Source: Methylorubrum zatmanii
GTDB lineage: Bacteria > Pseudomonadota > Alphaproteobacteria > Rhizobiales > Beijerinckiaceae
NCBI RefSeq assembly: GCF_014845115.1
Contig: NZ_NKUI01000045.1
Span: forward strand, 1 to 49,737
Length of the DNA: 49,737 nt
Direction: 5' to 3'
Positions 1-9,285 of this stretch are shown here, one piece after another. The notes beneath the pieces are model-generated. The model made no database searches. It was not told the DNA's origin and worked only from the letters and a program-made list of their open reading frames with translations. A program made the position numbers and the translations under genes. The first letter of the stretch is position 1. Every line of letters begins with the position of its first letter.

Positions 1-1
1 C

Positions 2-718
2 GCGGCGGGCGACGACGTGGGCACCGCGCTTCTCGCCGCGCACGACGCCGAGATCGTCGTCGTCAAGCGCGGGTGCGAGGGCGCGCGCGTGTTCCGGGTC
101 GGGGGCATGCCGGCCGACATCCCGGCATACCGCTCGGAGCGCGTGTTCAAGATCGGGTCGGGCGACGTGTTCAGCGCGGCCTTCGCGCACCATTGGGGCG
201 AGCGCGGGCTGGACGCCGTCGACGCCGCGGACCTGGCCTCACGCAGCGTCGCGCACTTCGTCGACTACCACGCGCTGCCCCTGCCCCCCGCCGCCGAGCT
301 CGCGTCCCAGTCTGCCCTGCCCGCTGGCCGGCGTCCGGGCCTGATCTACCTGGCGGGACCCTTCTTCGATCTCGCGCAGCGTTGGCTCGTCGAGGAGGCG
401 CTCGAACGGCTCCAGGCACTGGGCGCGCCGGTGTTCTCCCCCTTGCACGAGGTCGGTACGGGCCGTCCGGCCCAGGAAACCGCGGCTGCCGATCTCGAAG
501 GCCTGGACCGCTGCGCCGCGCTGCTCGCGCTGCTCGACGGCGCCGATCCGGGCACCCTGTTCGAGGTCGGGTACGCGCGCGCCCGCGGCAAGCCCGTCGT
601 CGTCCTTGCCGAGCGCCTCGACGACCCGAACCTGACGATGCTCGTCGGCACCGGCTGCCGGGTCGCTCGCGACCTCACATCCGCGCTCTACCAGGCGGCC
701 TGGGCCGCCATGGAATGA
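2..718 (+). CDS. PfkB-family kinase / nucleoside 2-deoxyribosyltransferase fusion (5' partial)
   Basis: The reading frame is open to the left window edge, so the N-terminal part of the kinase is missing. The visible part starts in the C-terminal half of a PfkB (ribokinase-like) fold: a VVVKRG strand, then IGSGDVF, the equivalent of the DTxGAGD anion-hole motif with its catalytic Asp. From about base 340 a second domain follows with NDT-family motifs: IYLAGPF (Tyr of the family), SPLHE, and DPGTLFEVGYA, where the Asp and the nucleophilic Glu (codon 563-565) have the D-x5-E spacing of known NDTs. NDTs cleave or exchange the glycosidic bond of (deoxy)nucleosides and nucleotides. The protein probably phosphorylates a nucleoside-like substrate and removes or exchanges its base; the substrate is unknown. 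Its stop codon overlaps the next start (ATGA). It is the catalytically intact partner of the paralogue at 1692-2873. Domain calls are firm; the function is inference. Confidence 0.85.
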   Translation, partial: AAGDDVGTALLAAHDAEIVVVKRGCEGARVFRVGGMPADIPAYRSERVFKIGSGDVFSAAFAHHWGERGLDAVDAADLASRSVAHFVDYHALPLPPAAELASQSALPAGRRPGLIYLAGPFFDLAQRWLVEEALERLQALGAPVFSPLHEVGTGRPAQETAAADLEGLDRCAALLALLDGADPGTLFEVGYARARGKPVVVLAERLDDPNLTMLVGTGCRVARDLTSALYQAAWAAME

Positions 719-1347
719 GGGCGCTCCTGCTCTCGGGCGGCCTCGACTCGGCGGCCATCGCCGCCTGGCAGAGGCCGGACGTCTGCCTCACGGTCGATTA
801 CGGACAGAGGCCGGCCAAGGGCGAGATCGCCGCGGCGGACTCGGTCGCGCGCGAGCTGGGACTTCGCCACGAGATCGCGCGGGTCGACCTGTCGGCCCTT
901 GGCCTTGGCCCGCTCGCGGGGCGCGCGGCCTCGGATCTGGCGCGCGCGCCCGAGTGGTGGCCTTACCGCAACCAGATGCTGGTGACGCTCGCCGGCATGC
1001 GGTTCGTGGCCGAGGGACTGACCGAGATCCTGCTCGGGGCGATCAGGACGGATGTTCATGCCGACGGTCGCGCTCCCTTCCTGCGGACCGTCGACCGGCT
1101 GATGCACCTGCAGGAGGGAGGCGTCCGGGTCATGGCCCCCGCGCGCCACCTTTCGGCCCTGGAGCTTGTCAGGCGGTCGGGGATCCCCCGTTCACTCCTG
1201 GGTGCCACCTTCTCCTGCCATGTCATGGAATACGCCTGCGGTCGGTGCCGTGGCTGCGAGAAGCACCAGGAAACGCTGGCGCGCATCGATGGCGGCCGGG
1301 CCCGCGCCGGCACCGCGGCCCGGGCGTCCGCGGCGACGGGAGGTTGA
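715..1347 (+). CDS. QueC-like 7-cyano-7-deazaguanine synthase family protein
   Basis: The protein has 210 aa. The start is the ATG inside the ATGA overlap with the upstream fusion gene. It carries the PP-loop SGGLDS (7-12), YGQR (29-32), PYRN (83-86), a DGR matching the family's D-C-R position (117-119), and a C-terminal zinc site Cys168, Cys175, Cys178, Cys181 (ACGRCRGC). These are the hallmarks of QueC, which uses ATP to convert carboxy-deazaguanine to the nitrile preQ0. Housekeeping QueC is about 220-240 aa and usually sits near queD/queE/queF, which are absent here. QueC-like enzymes recruited into bacterial defence systems (Qat; type IV CBASS) are established. The context here, between two PfkB-NDT fusions, suggests a specialised role: making or attaching a modified base. 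The family call is strong; the exact reaction is unknown. Confidence 0.88.
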   Translation: MRALLLSGGLDSAAIAAWQRPDVCLTVDYGQRPAKGEIAAADSVARELGLRHEIARVDLSALGLGPLAGRAASDLARAPEWWPYRNQMLVTLAGMRFVAEGLTEILLGAIRTDVHADGRAPFLRTVDRLMHLQEGGVRVMAPARHLSALELVRRSGIPRSLLGATFSCHVMEYACGRCRGCEKHQETLARIDGGRARAGTAARASAATGG

Positions 1348-1350
1348 GTC

Positions 1351-1695
1351 ATGTCGGGAGGACCCCCGGGCCGGCGAGGGCGGGCTCCGCGGCGATTGCA
1401 GCAGTCCGGCGACGGTTGCGACCTCCACCTCACCGTCGACCTGATAGGGGTGCGTCGTGAGGCGGCGGACCGGGTACGCGAGGGCGACGACCTGCGGATC
1501 GAGCTTGTCCACGAGGGGGCCGCGGTCGGCGCGATCTGCCGGAACGGCGAGGGCGCCGTGGTGGGCGCCCTCGCCGCGTTCCCGGGTCTGACGCGGCTTC
1601 TCGACTGCCTCGCGCGGGAGGTGCCCTTCGTCGCCCATGTCGAGGAGGTCTCGTCGACGCGGTGCGTGGTGACGGTGTCGAGGACCGACCCATGA
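1351..1695 (+). CDS. 114-aa cassette protein of unknown function
   Basis: It follows the QueC-like stop by 3 bp and has a clear GGGAGG ribosome-binding site. Its last codons overlap the next start (ATGA at 1692-1695). The N terminus is short, basic and flexible (MSGGPPGRRGR). Residues about 23-110 alternate hydrophobic strands, with a GVRR...GD-L-I-L core, VVGAL, a helix-like LTRLLDCLA and a final strand, which suggests a small beta-barrel. It loosely recalls HIRAN-type domains, but I cannot claim membership. There is no signal peptide or membrane segment. Its position between the QueC-like enzyme and the second fusion, with coupling on the downstream side, suggests an adaptor, subunit or modification substrate. 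No function is assigned. Confidence 0.75.
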   Translation: MSGGPPGRRGRAPRRLQQSGDGCDLHLTVDLIGVRREAADRVREGDDLRIELVHEGAAVGAICRNGEGAVVGALAAFPGLTRLLDCLAREVPFVAHVEEVSSTRCVVTVSRTDP

Positions 1696-2873
1696 TCATC
1701 GTGGGCGGCAGTTACCGGGAGGTCTGCGCTTACCCGGAATGGGACCGGATTTACGGTTCCGGTGGCCGGGCCGCCGTGGCCGTGAGCGGGCTCGCGCCCG
1801 GCTCCGTGCTGCACACCTACGCCTACTCGGGTTGGGCGGCGGACGTACGCGCGACCATGGCGTCGTTCGGCGTCCGTGCCGAAGTGGTCGAGATCGAGAA
1901 GGAACTCGTCTTCGAGTACTACCATCCCCTGAGCAAGGAGCCCGTGCCCAAGGCGTCGGCCGGTCTGCCCCGCATCACGGTCTCCGGGGAGGTCGTGCTG
2001 AGCTTCGGGATGCTGGAGGGGCCGGCCACGGTCGTGGCCGGCCGGGCCGTCCACGACCCGCAGTCGGACAGTCCCGAGGCGGCCTTCTCGGCGTCAGGGT
2101 CGCGGGCGGGCGAGCTGGCATACGTGGTGAGGGACTACATGCTCGCTGCGGCGGATTCGTCGCAGGAGGCGATGGATGTGGCGACACGCATCATGGCCGA
2201 TGAGGGCGCCTCGGTCGTTGTCGCCCGCCACGCCATCGGCGGCGCCAGCGTCTATGTCGGTGACACGAAGCCGCGGCTGGTTCCGGCCTACATATCGGAC
2301 ACGTGGTTCAAGATCGGCTCCGGCGACGTGTTCTGCGCCGCCTTCGCGCACTACTGGGGCGAGCGCCGGCTCGACCCCGTCGAGGCCGCCGACCTGGCAT
2401 CGCGCAGCGTCGCCCATTTCAACGACGGTCATCGCCTGCCTCTCCCGGCGCCGCATGCCTTGAGCGCTCTCGTGCCGCAGCCGGACACGGCGCATGGGGG
2501 GCGGGTCTTTCTTTCGGGACCGGCGGCGACGCTGCCTCAACGTTGGCTCCTCGACCAGGCACGGTGGTGGCTTCTTGATCTCGGGAGCGAGGTGTTCTCG
2601 CCGTTCCATGAGTACGGCGAGCGGCTTGCCGCGAGCGCCGGTCCCGCGCTCGCCGGACTGAGGGCCTGCACGGCTGTCCTCGCGCTTGCGGATGGCGGCG
2701 ACCCGGGAACGAGCGCCGTCATCGGGCACGCCCGGGCCGTCGGGGTTCCGGTGGTCGTCCTGGCGGAAGCGGTGGCTGCGACGGACCTCGCGGTGCACGC
2801 GGGCATGTCGTGCGAGATCGCCCGCGACTTCACGACCGCCCTGTACCGCGCGCACCTGGCCGGAATGCGCTGA
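1692..2873 (+). CDS. PfkB-family kinase fused to a degenerate NDT domain
   Basis: The protein has 393 aa. I chose the ATG at 1692 because it overlaps the upstream stop (ATGA). Residues 1-250 form a PfkB-like kinase: a glycine-rich GGRAAVAVSGL near residue 24, lacking the usual Asn of GGxxxN, and IGSGD (208-212) retaining the catalytic Asp. Residues about 271-393 align without length change to the NDT domain of the upstream fusion, but the family Tyr is Phe (VFLSGP), the Asp-rich helix is lost (GPALAGLRAC), and the nucleophile Glu is Val343 (DPGTSAV, codon 2718-2720). The NDT half should therefore be inactive, perhaps a structural or sensing subunit pairing with the active paralogue. The two genes share motifs such as FKIGSGDVF and ADLASRSVAHF, so they look like a duplication followed by divergence. 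Confidence 0.85.
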   Translation: MIIVGGSYREVCAYPEWDRIYGSGGRAAVAVSGLAPGSVLHTYAYSGWAADVRATMASFGVRAEVVEIEKELVFEYYHPLSKEPVPKASAGLPRITVSGEVVLSFGMLEGPATVVAGRAVHDPQSDSPEAAFSASGSRAGELAYVVRDYMLAAADSSQEAMDVATRIMADEGASVVVARHAIGGASVYVGDTKPRLVPAYISDTWFKIGSGDVFCAAFAHYWGERRLDPVEAADLASRSVAHFNDGHRLPLPAPHALSALVPQPDTAHGGRVFLSGPAATLPQRWLLDQARWWLLDLGSEVFSPFHEYGERLAASAGPALAGLRACTAVLALADGGDPGTSAVIGHARAVGVPVVVLAEAVAATDLAVHAGMSCEIARDFTTALYRAHLAGMR

Positions 2874-2891
2874 CCCGACCGGACATCGTCG

Positions 2892-3680
2892 ATGAGACCT
2901 CCGACCCGACCCCCTCCCAAACCGCTCCGTGGCGTCTCGGCGGAGCCGGTCCAGCCGCGTGGCCCAGCTTCGGCCGCGGACACCGTGGAGCGTCTCAAGT
3001 CGGCGCAGGAGACCTGGCAATCCTTCCAGGACTTCCTGGACCGGCGCATGCACTCGCGCTGGGTCTTTCGGGGCTGCGCGTCCCGCGAATTCCTATGTGT
3101 GCCGAGCGCGGGCCGCACGCCGAACCACGACCCGCTGTTCGAGGAGCACCTGTTCCGCGCCTTCAAGCGCGAGGCACGGTTGCACGTCTCGCTGCCGGGG
3201 GCGACCGATTGGGACTGGTTGGCCCTGGGGCAGCATTTCGGGCTGCCGACGCGCCTCCTGGACTGGACGACCAACCCACTCGTCGCGTGCTTCTTCGCGG
3301 TCTCCAGCGACCCCTTGGACGCCGATGCCGTGATCTACGCCTATCCGGTGGACGACACGCTCGTCATAAATCCGGAGGGCGGACCGGGCCCGTTCGAGAT
3401 CGACCGCGTGGGGTTCCTGCTCCCGACCACGACGGCCCCGAGGATCGCGAGCCAGCGCGGGTTGTTCTCCGTCCATCCCAGGCCCAGCGAACCCTGGATG
3501 CCGAGCGGACTGGCTGAAAACAGCTTCGTCATACCGCGAGGGGTCCGGTCGCGCTTCCAGCGCAAGCTCTTCAGCCTCGGCATCGATGCGGCCCATATCT
3601 GGGCTAGCCTTGAGGGCGTATGTCTCTCGCTGAGCTGGCAGTATCGGCAGCGTCTCGGCATTGGCGCCGCCGTGTTCTGA
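2892..3680 (+). CDS. FRG-domain protein
   Basis: The protein has 262 aa. Residues 1-30 are Pro/Arg-rich and probably disordered. The FRG domain covers about 45-215: VFRG (58-61), a PSAGR element, then the family signature LALGQHFGLPTRLLDWT and a VACFFA strand (about 110-136). FRG domains take their name from the Phe-Arg-Gly motif and are common in accessory and phage-defence loci; the biochemical activity is not settled to my knowledge. The ATG lies 18 bp after the fusion-gene stop with no strong Shine-Dalgarno, so a slightly different start is possible. No signal peptide is seen, so it is cytoplasmic. In this cassette it is the best candidate for an effector or signal-responding component, which is inference from context. 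Confidence 0.82.
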   Translation: MRPPTRPPPKPLRGVSAEPVQPRGPASAADTVERLKSAQETWQSFQDFLDRRMHSRWVFRGCASREFLCVPSAGRTPNHDPLFEEHLFRAFKREARLHVSLPGATDWDWLALGQHFGLPTRLLDWTTNPLVACFFAVSSDPLDADAVIYAYPVDDTLVINPEGGPGPFEIDRVGFLLPTTTAPRIASQRGLFSVHPRPSEPWMPSGLAENSFVIPRGVRSRFQRKLFSLGIDAAHIWASLEGVCLSLSWQYRQRLGIGAAVF

Positions 3681-3689
3681 GGAGGTTGC

Positions 3690-4031
3690 ATGCCGGGCCC
3701 TGACGCAGCAAGCACGGATGCGGCTGTCCTCCAGGCCGTCGCAACGGCCGTGCGAGAGATCGACCTGACCGGGACCGAAGCCTGGGGGGACCTGGGCGCG
3801 CTGTCGGCGCACACGCACGTCGACTCCGTCGAGGTCTTCGCCGACGAGATCAAGGTGCGTGCCGGCAGCTTCGAGGGCCCGATCAACGTCCATTGCACCC
3901 TGAATTACGGGAACGGCGCGGACGGCCTTACGGTATCGGAGACCTTTCCAGGACGGTTCGAGGGCAGCCTCTCCCCCGCGGGGCCGGTCATCCTACGGCT
4001 GAAGGTGGACACGAGCAGCTTCTACGCCTGA
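3690..4031 (+). CDS. 113-aa hypothetical protein, last gene of the cassette
   Basis: It starts 9 bp after the FRG stop with an excellent GAGGAGG ribosome-binding site that overlaps that stop codon, so the two genes are surely co-translated. The sequence has an N-terminal helix (about 5-22), then an acidic region with alternating strands (VDSVEVFADEIKVRAGSFEG, VILRLKVDTSSF). It has no membrane segment, Cys cluster or recognisable catalytic motif. It could be an immunity or partner protein for the FRG protein. I do not recognise the family. Confidence 0.7.
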   Translation: MPGPDAASTDAAVLQAVATAVREIDLTGTEAWGDLGALSAHTHVDSVEVFADEIKVRAGSFEGPINVHCTLNYGNGADGLTVSETFPGRFEGSLSPAGPVILRLKVDTSSFYA

Positions 4032-4620
4032 AACGGCCACGGGAACCGCAGGGGCGTATTTATGGTGACGGAGCGGAGGGATGAGTCCCCCTCTACGTCA
4101 GACACGACGGTGATGCGTACTTCCTGACCGAAGGCGGGCCATTCGCACCTGACCTCGATTGCGGTCGAGTGTTCTATGAACCTGGCGAGGACTTCGGGAT
4201 CATCAACGATCCGACGGACGGGCGCGACCCGCCGTTCAAGAGCGAGCCTGGCTCGTTGAGAAATGCTCGGCGACGGGTGAAGCCGAGAGGCCGATTTCCG
4301 GCCGACGTGCCTCCCGGTGGGCGTAGTTGGCGGGGCGCGGTGCATCCGGGGGGATGCCGCGGCCGCGCCGTTATTCACCAAGCTTTGCTATTTTCCCTAC
4401 GCGTAAGCACCAGATTACCTTTAAGCAAAGACAGCCGACTGTCCGTGGATCTCCCGAACCAGGTGAGATCTCAAGCTGGCGTTGGCTTTCACGTCGGAAG
4501 TAGGCACTTGCGCCTGTCCCGTGCTATAACGAGCGCCACGGATGGCGCGCGCTCTTTTCGCCCTCGGTCTCGAACGCCAGCTGCCTGTTGAACGCACCAG
4601 GATGCCCGGGAAGAACACTT
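4032..4620. other. Decayed coding sequence between accessory cassette and gyrB
   Basis: No convincing intact gene is present. Two overlapping frames look partly protein-like. On the minus strand an open frame ends at 4022 (119 codons from 4381; its last 80 residues read like a folded domain, e.g. DDPEVLARFIEH and VRITVVSDVEG), converging on and overlapping the 113-aa gene by 10 bp. On the plus strand an open stretch from about 4085 includes LYVRHDGDAYFLTEGG. GC at third positions is similar in both, so I cannot choose. Neither has a good start context. From about 4380 on, the base composition becomes more AT-rich than the flanking genes. I read this as remnants of accessory genes. Confidence 0.35.
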
Positions 4621-4673
4621 AATCGCTTTCATAGGTCAGCCTATTCGCTTTGAAAGGCAGCCTAATCACTTTC
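4621..4673 (+). repeat. Short tandem repeat, about 21-22 bp unit, 2.5 copies
   Basis: Three successive diverged units are visible: aatcgctttcataggtcagc ending in ct (4621-4642), attcgctttgaaaggcagcc ending in t (4643-4663), and a partial aatcactttc (4664-4673). The two full units match at roughly 80 percent with a one-base indel. They lie in the AT-richer border zone between the accessory cassette and gyrB. Multiple short terminal repeats are typical of some insertion-sequence ends (IS21-like elements among them), but no transposase is present. Confidence 0.6.
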
Positions 4674-4696
4674 CCCCAGAGCCGCGAGGGTCGAAC

Positions 4697-4750
4697 TTCT
4701 CAGTAAATCCGGTCAAGTTACCCTTCCATAGGGTCAAACTTTACTGAGAA
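4697..4750. repeat. Perfect 11-bp inverted repeat next to the gyrB stop
   Basis: Arms ttctcagtaaa (4697-4707) and tttactgagaa (4740-4750) are exact reverse complements, separated by 32 bp. Inside them a smaller dyad accct-tccat-agggt (4720-4734) occurs. The structure ends 16 bp short of the gyrB stop codon. There is no T-tract of the kind a gyrB terminator would have, and the AT-rich sequence is unlike the GC-rich hairpin terminators elsewhere in this window. It is likelier a mobile-element end or recombination site marking the island border. Confidence 0.55.
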
Positions 4751-4766
4751 ATTACAGGAGGACGCG

Positions 4767-7456
<2,690 letters not shown>

Positions 7457-8101
7457 TCAGCCCTGCAGGAACGGGTTGCTCAGCCGTTCCTGGCCCAGGG
7501 TCCCGGTCGGCCCGTGACCCGGGATGAAGGCCACGTCGTCGCCCAGCGGCAGCACCTTGTCCTTGATCGCGCGGATCAGTTGCTCGTGATTGCCGCCGGG
7601 CAGGTCGGTGCGGCCGATCGAGCCCTGGAACACCACGTCGCCGACGAGGGCGAAGCGGGCGTCACGGCTCATGAAGACGACACTGCCGGGAGAATGGCCG
7701 GGGGCGTGGAGGATGTCGAAGGTCAGGCCACCGACATGGACGGTATCGCCCTCGTCGAGCCAGCGGTCCGGCGTCACCGCGCGGGCGCCGTCGAGACCGT
7801 AGCTCGCACCGGTCTCCGGCAGGGAATCGAGGAGGTACCGATCGGCTTCGTGCGGACCCTCGACGGGAACGCCGAGGCGCTCCTTCAGCTCGGCGGCGCC
7901 GCCGGCATGGTCGATATGGCCGTGGGTGAGCAGGATCTTCTCGACCGTCACGCCCTGGGACCGGATCGCCGCCTCGATCCGGTCGAGATCCCCGCCGGGA
8001 TCGACCACGGCGCCGACCTTGGTGGCGTCGTCCCAGATCAAGGTGCAGTTCTGCTGGAACGGGGTGACCGGGATGATCGCGGCGCGGGGCGTGGCGGGCA
8101 T
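7457..8101 (-). CDS. gloC: Type II glyoxalase-like MBL-fold hydrolase (YcbL/GloC family)
   Basis: The protein has 214 aa. The metallo-beta-lactamase metal motif THGHIDHAGG is present, followed by APGHSPGSV, GDVVF and a C-terminal IPGHGP. The N terminus (IPVTPFQQNCTLIWD) and the end (TLGQERLSNPFLQ) match the E. coli YcbL type, which hydrolyses S-lactoylglutathione, rather than the longer GloB. It is probably a cytoplasmic detoxification enzyme for glutathione thioesters; formaldehyde or methylglyoxal by-products are plausible substrates in a methylotroph. It is an isolated gene on the same strand as yciA upstream, with a 73-bp gap. Confidence 0.9.
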   Translation of the reverse strand: MPATPRAAIIPVTPFQQNCTLIWDDATKVGAVVDPGGDLDRIEAAIRSQGVTVEKILLTHGHIDHAGGAAELKERLGVPVEGPHEADRYLLDSLPETGASYGLDGARAVTPDRWLDEGDTVHVGGLTFDILHAPGHSPGSVVFMSRDARFALVGDVVFQGSIGRTDLPGGNHEQLIRAIKDKVLPLGDDVAFIPGHGPTGTLGQERLSNPFLQG

Positions 8102-8174
8102 GCGGACTCGCGGCTTGAAACGGGACTGATGCGGTTCTAGCCCGCCGCGCCGGGAAGCGCCAATTCGGCGCCGT

Positions 8175-8579
8175 TTACTCCCCCACGGGGATCGGGCGCG
8201 GCCGTCCGGCCTCGTCGATGGCGACGAAGGTGAAGGTCGCCTCCGTCACCTTTTCGCGGAACTGCGTCTGGAAGCGGCGGGCCCAGGCTTCGAGATGGAT
8301 CTTCATCGAGGTGCGGCCGACCTTGCCGATCCGGGTATAGACGCAGAGCACGTCCCCGACCCGAACCGGGCGGATGAAGGTCATCGCATCGACGGCCACG
8401 GTCACCACCCGGCCCTGGGCCCGCTCGACCCCGGCGATGCCACCGGCCTGGTCCATCTGCGAGAGCACCCAGCCGCCGAAGATGTCGCCATTGGCATTGG
8501 TGTCCGCCGGCATGGCGATGGTGCGCACCGTCAGATCGCCGGTGGGATGTTCGTCGCCCAAATCGATCGCCTGCGCCAT
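8175..8579 (-). CDS. yciA: Acyl-CoA thioesterase, YciA family
   Basis: The protein has 134 aa from the ATG at 8579, which has a GGGAGG ribosome-binding site; a longer frame exists but has no support. It is a single hotdog domain with the family motif MPADTNANGDIFGGW (catalytic Asp in NGDIF), then VTVAVDAMTFIRPV and VGDVLCVY. It hydrolyses short- to long-chain acyl-CoAs in the cytoplasm and usually forms a trimer of dimers. Length and motifs agree closely with E. coli YciA. Confidence 0.92.
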   Translation of the reverse strand: MAQAIDLGDEHPTGDLTVRTIAMPADTNANGDIFGGWVLSQMDQAGGIAGVERAQGRVVTVAVDAMTFIRPVRVGDVLCVYTRIGKVGRTSMKIHLEAWARRFQTQFREKVTEATFTFVAIDEAGRPRPIPVGE

Positions 8580-8681
8580 AGCCCCCTCCCCCGCGCCTCG
8601 ACCCAACTCCGCGAGTCGTCCGCGCCAGCGGATGACAGCCAAGCACGGGCTCTCAATGCGCGCTAGGGGTGTGTCGGCGTG

Positions 8682-8825
8682 TCAGGGCATGAAGCCCAAA
8701 AGCTCAAGAGCGGCGGCGAGAAAGATCGCTGCGGCGCAGACGAACAGCTCCAGGGGGATGTCCTCCCAGGAGGGCAAACGGGGAGGCGCCAGCGTGCGCC
8801 ACCGACGCATCACGAGCTCGATCAT
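8682..8825 (-). CDS. 47-aa single-pass membrane microprotein
   Basis: This is a short frame with a very good ribosome-binding site (GGAGGAAG, 5 bp before the ATG at 8825). The translation begins MIELVMRRWRTLAPPRLPSW, followed by an amphipathic linker and one hydrophobic helix (about 27-45: LFVCAAAIFLAAALELLGF), ending P-stop. The basic N terminus predicts an N-in orientation. No family is recognised. The good SD and the membrane-protein composition make it more than a chance ORF; its role is unknown. Confidence 0.6.
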   Translation of the reverse strand: MIELVMRRWRTLAPPRLPSWEDIPLELFVCAAAIFLAAALELLGFMP

Positions 8826-8950
8826 CGGGCTTCCTCCGGAGCGCCTCGTCTGTCGCGAGCCGGCTCACTGCCTCCCACCCTACATCCGGCGGCGATTGGT
8901 GCAAAGCATCGACCGACCGAGCGTTGAAGTAGATACGTTACAACAAAAAG

Positions 8951-8971
8951 CCCGGAGCAATCAGCTCCGGG
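8951..8971 (-). terminator. Rho-independent terminator of the Tyr/Arg-rich secreted protein gene
   Basis: A perfect 8-bp stem cccggagc / gctccggg with loop aatca lies 30 bp beyond the stop at 9001. On the minus strand it is followed by CTTTTTGTTG. It is a canonical intrinsic terminator. Confidence 0.85.
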
Positions 8972-9000
8972 CCTGACATCACTGGGATTAATCGATCGTC

Positions 9001-9285
9001 TTAGTAGTAGAAACGGCGCGGGCCGTAGAAACGACGCGGACCGTAATACGGGCGGCGGTAGTACGGACGACGGTAGAACGGGCGCGGACCGTAGAAGCGG
9101 CGGCCGTAGTAACGGCGCGGGCCCCAGCCACGACGATAATAGTACTGTGCCTTCTCGACGGTCGCGGGCGCGGTTTCGGTCATGAGCGCGGCCGACGGGC
9201 CGACCGGCGCAGCCGAAGCGCCCTGCGGGGCGACCGCAGCGAGGCCGAGGGCCATCAGCGCGGCAATCAGGAGTTTCTTGAGCAA
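9001..9285 (-). CDS. Small secreted Tyr/Arg/Pro/Gly-rich protein
   Basis: The protein has 94 aa. The signal peptide is clear (MLKKLLIAALMALGLAAVAP, likely cleaved after ASA at about 25). The mature protein has a short acidic linker and then a low-complexity tail from about residue 49 made of RRPYY, GPRRFY and YGRRFYGP-like units: basic, aromatic and without Cys. Such small exported proteins are common and uncharacterised in Methylobacterium relatives; cell-envelope binding through cationic aromatic repeats is a guess. It has its own terminator. Confidence 0.75.
   Translation of the reverse strand: MLKKLLIAALMALGLAAVAPQGASAAPVGPSAALMTETAPATVEKAQYYYRRGWGPRRYYGRRFYGPRPFYRRPYYRRPYYGPRRFYGPRRFYY

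Noticed and set aside
73..714. Upstream extension of the QueC-like frame, which would give a 424-aa protein
   Set aside because: It overlaps the conserved PfkB-NDT gene in another frame and is Arg/Pro/Gly-rich noise; the ATG at 715 in the ATGA overlap is the real start.
715..1347. Housekeeping queC for queuosine synthesis
   Set aside because: No queD/queE/queF neighbours are present, it is coupled to PfkB-NDT genes, and it lies at an island border; a specialised homologue is more likely. This cannot be proven without the rest of the genome.
1056..2054. Minus-strand ORF across the accessory cassette
   Set aside because: It crosses three conserved plus-strand genes and reads as low-complexity Arg/Pro sequence.
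4621..4673. CRISPR-like repeat
   Set aside because: Only 2.5 diverged units sit directly next to each other with no spacers; it is a tandem repeat, not CRISPR.
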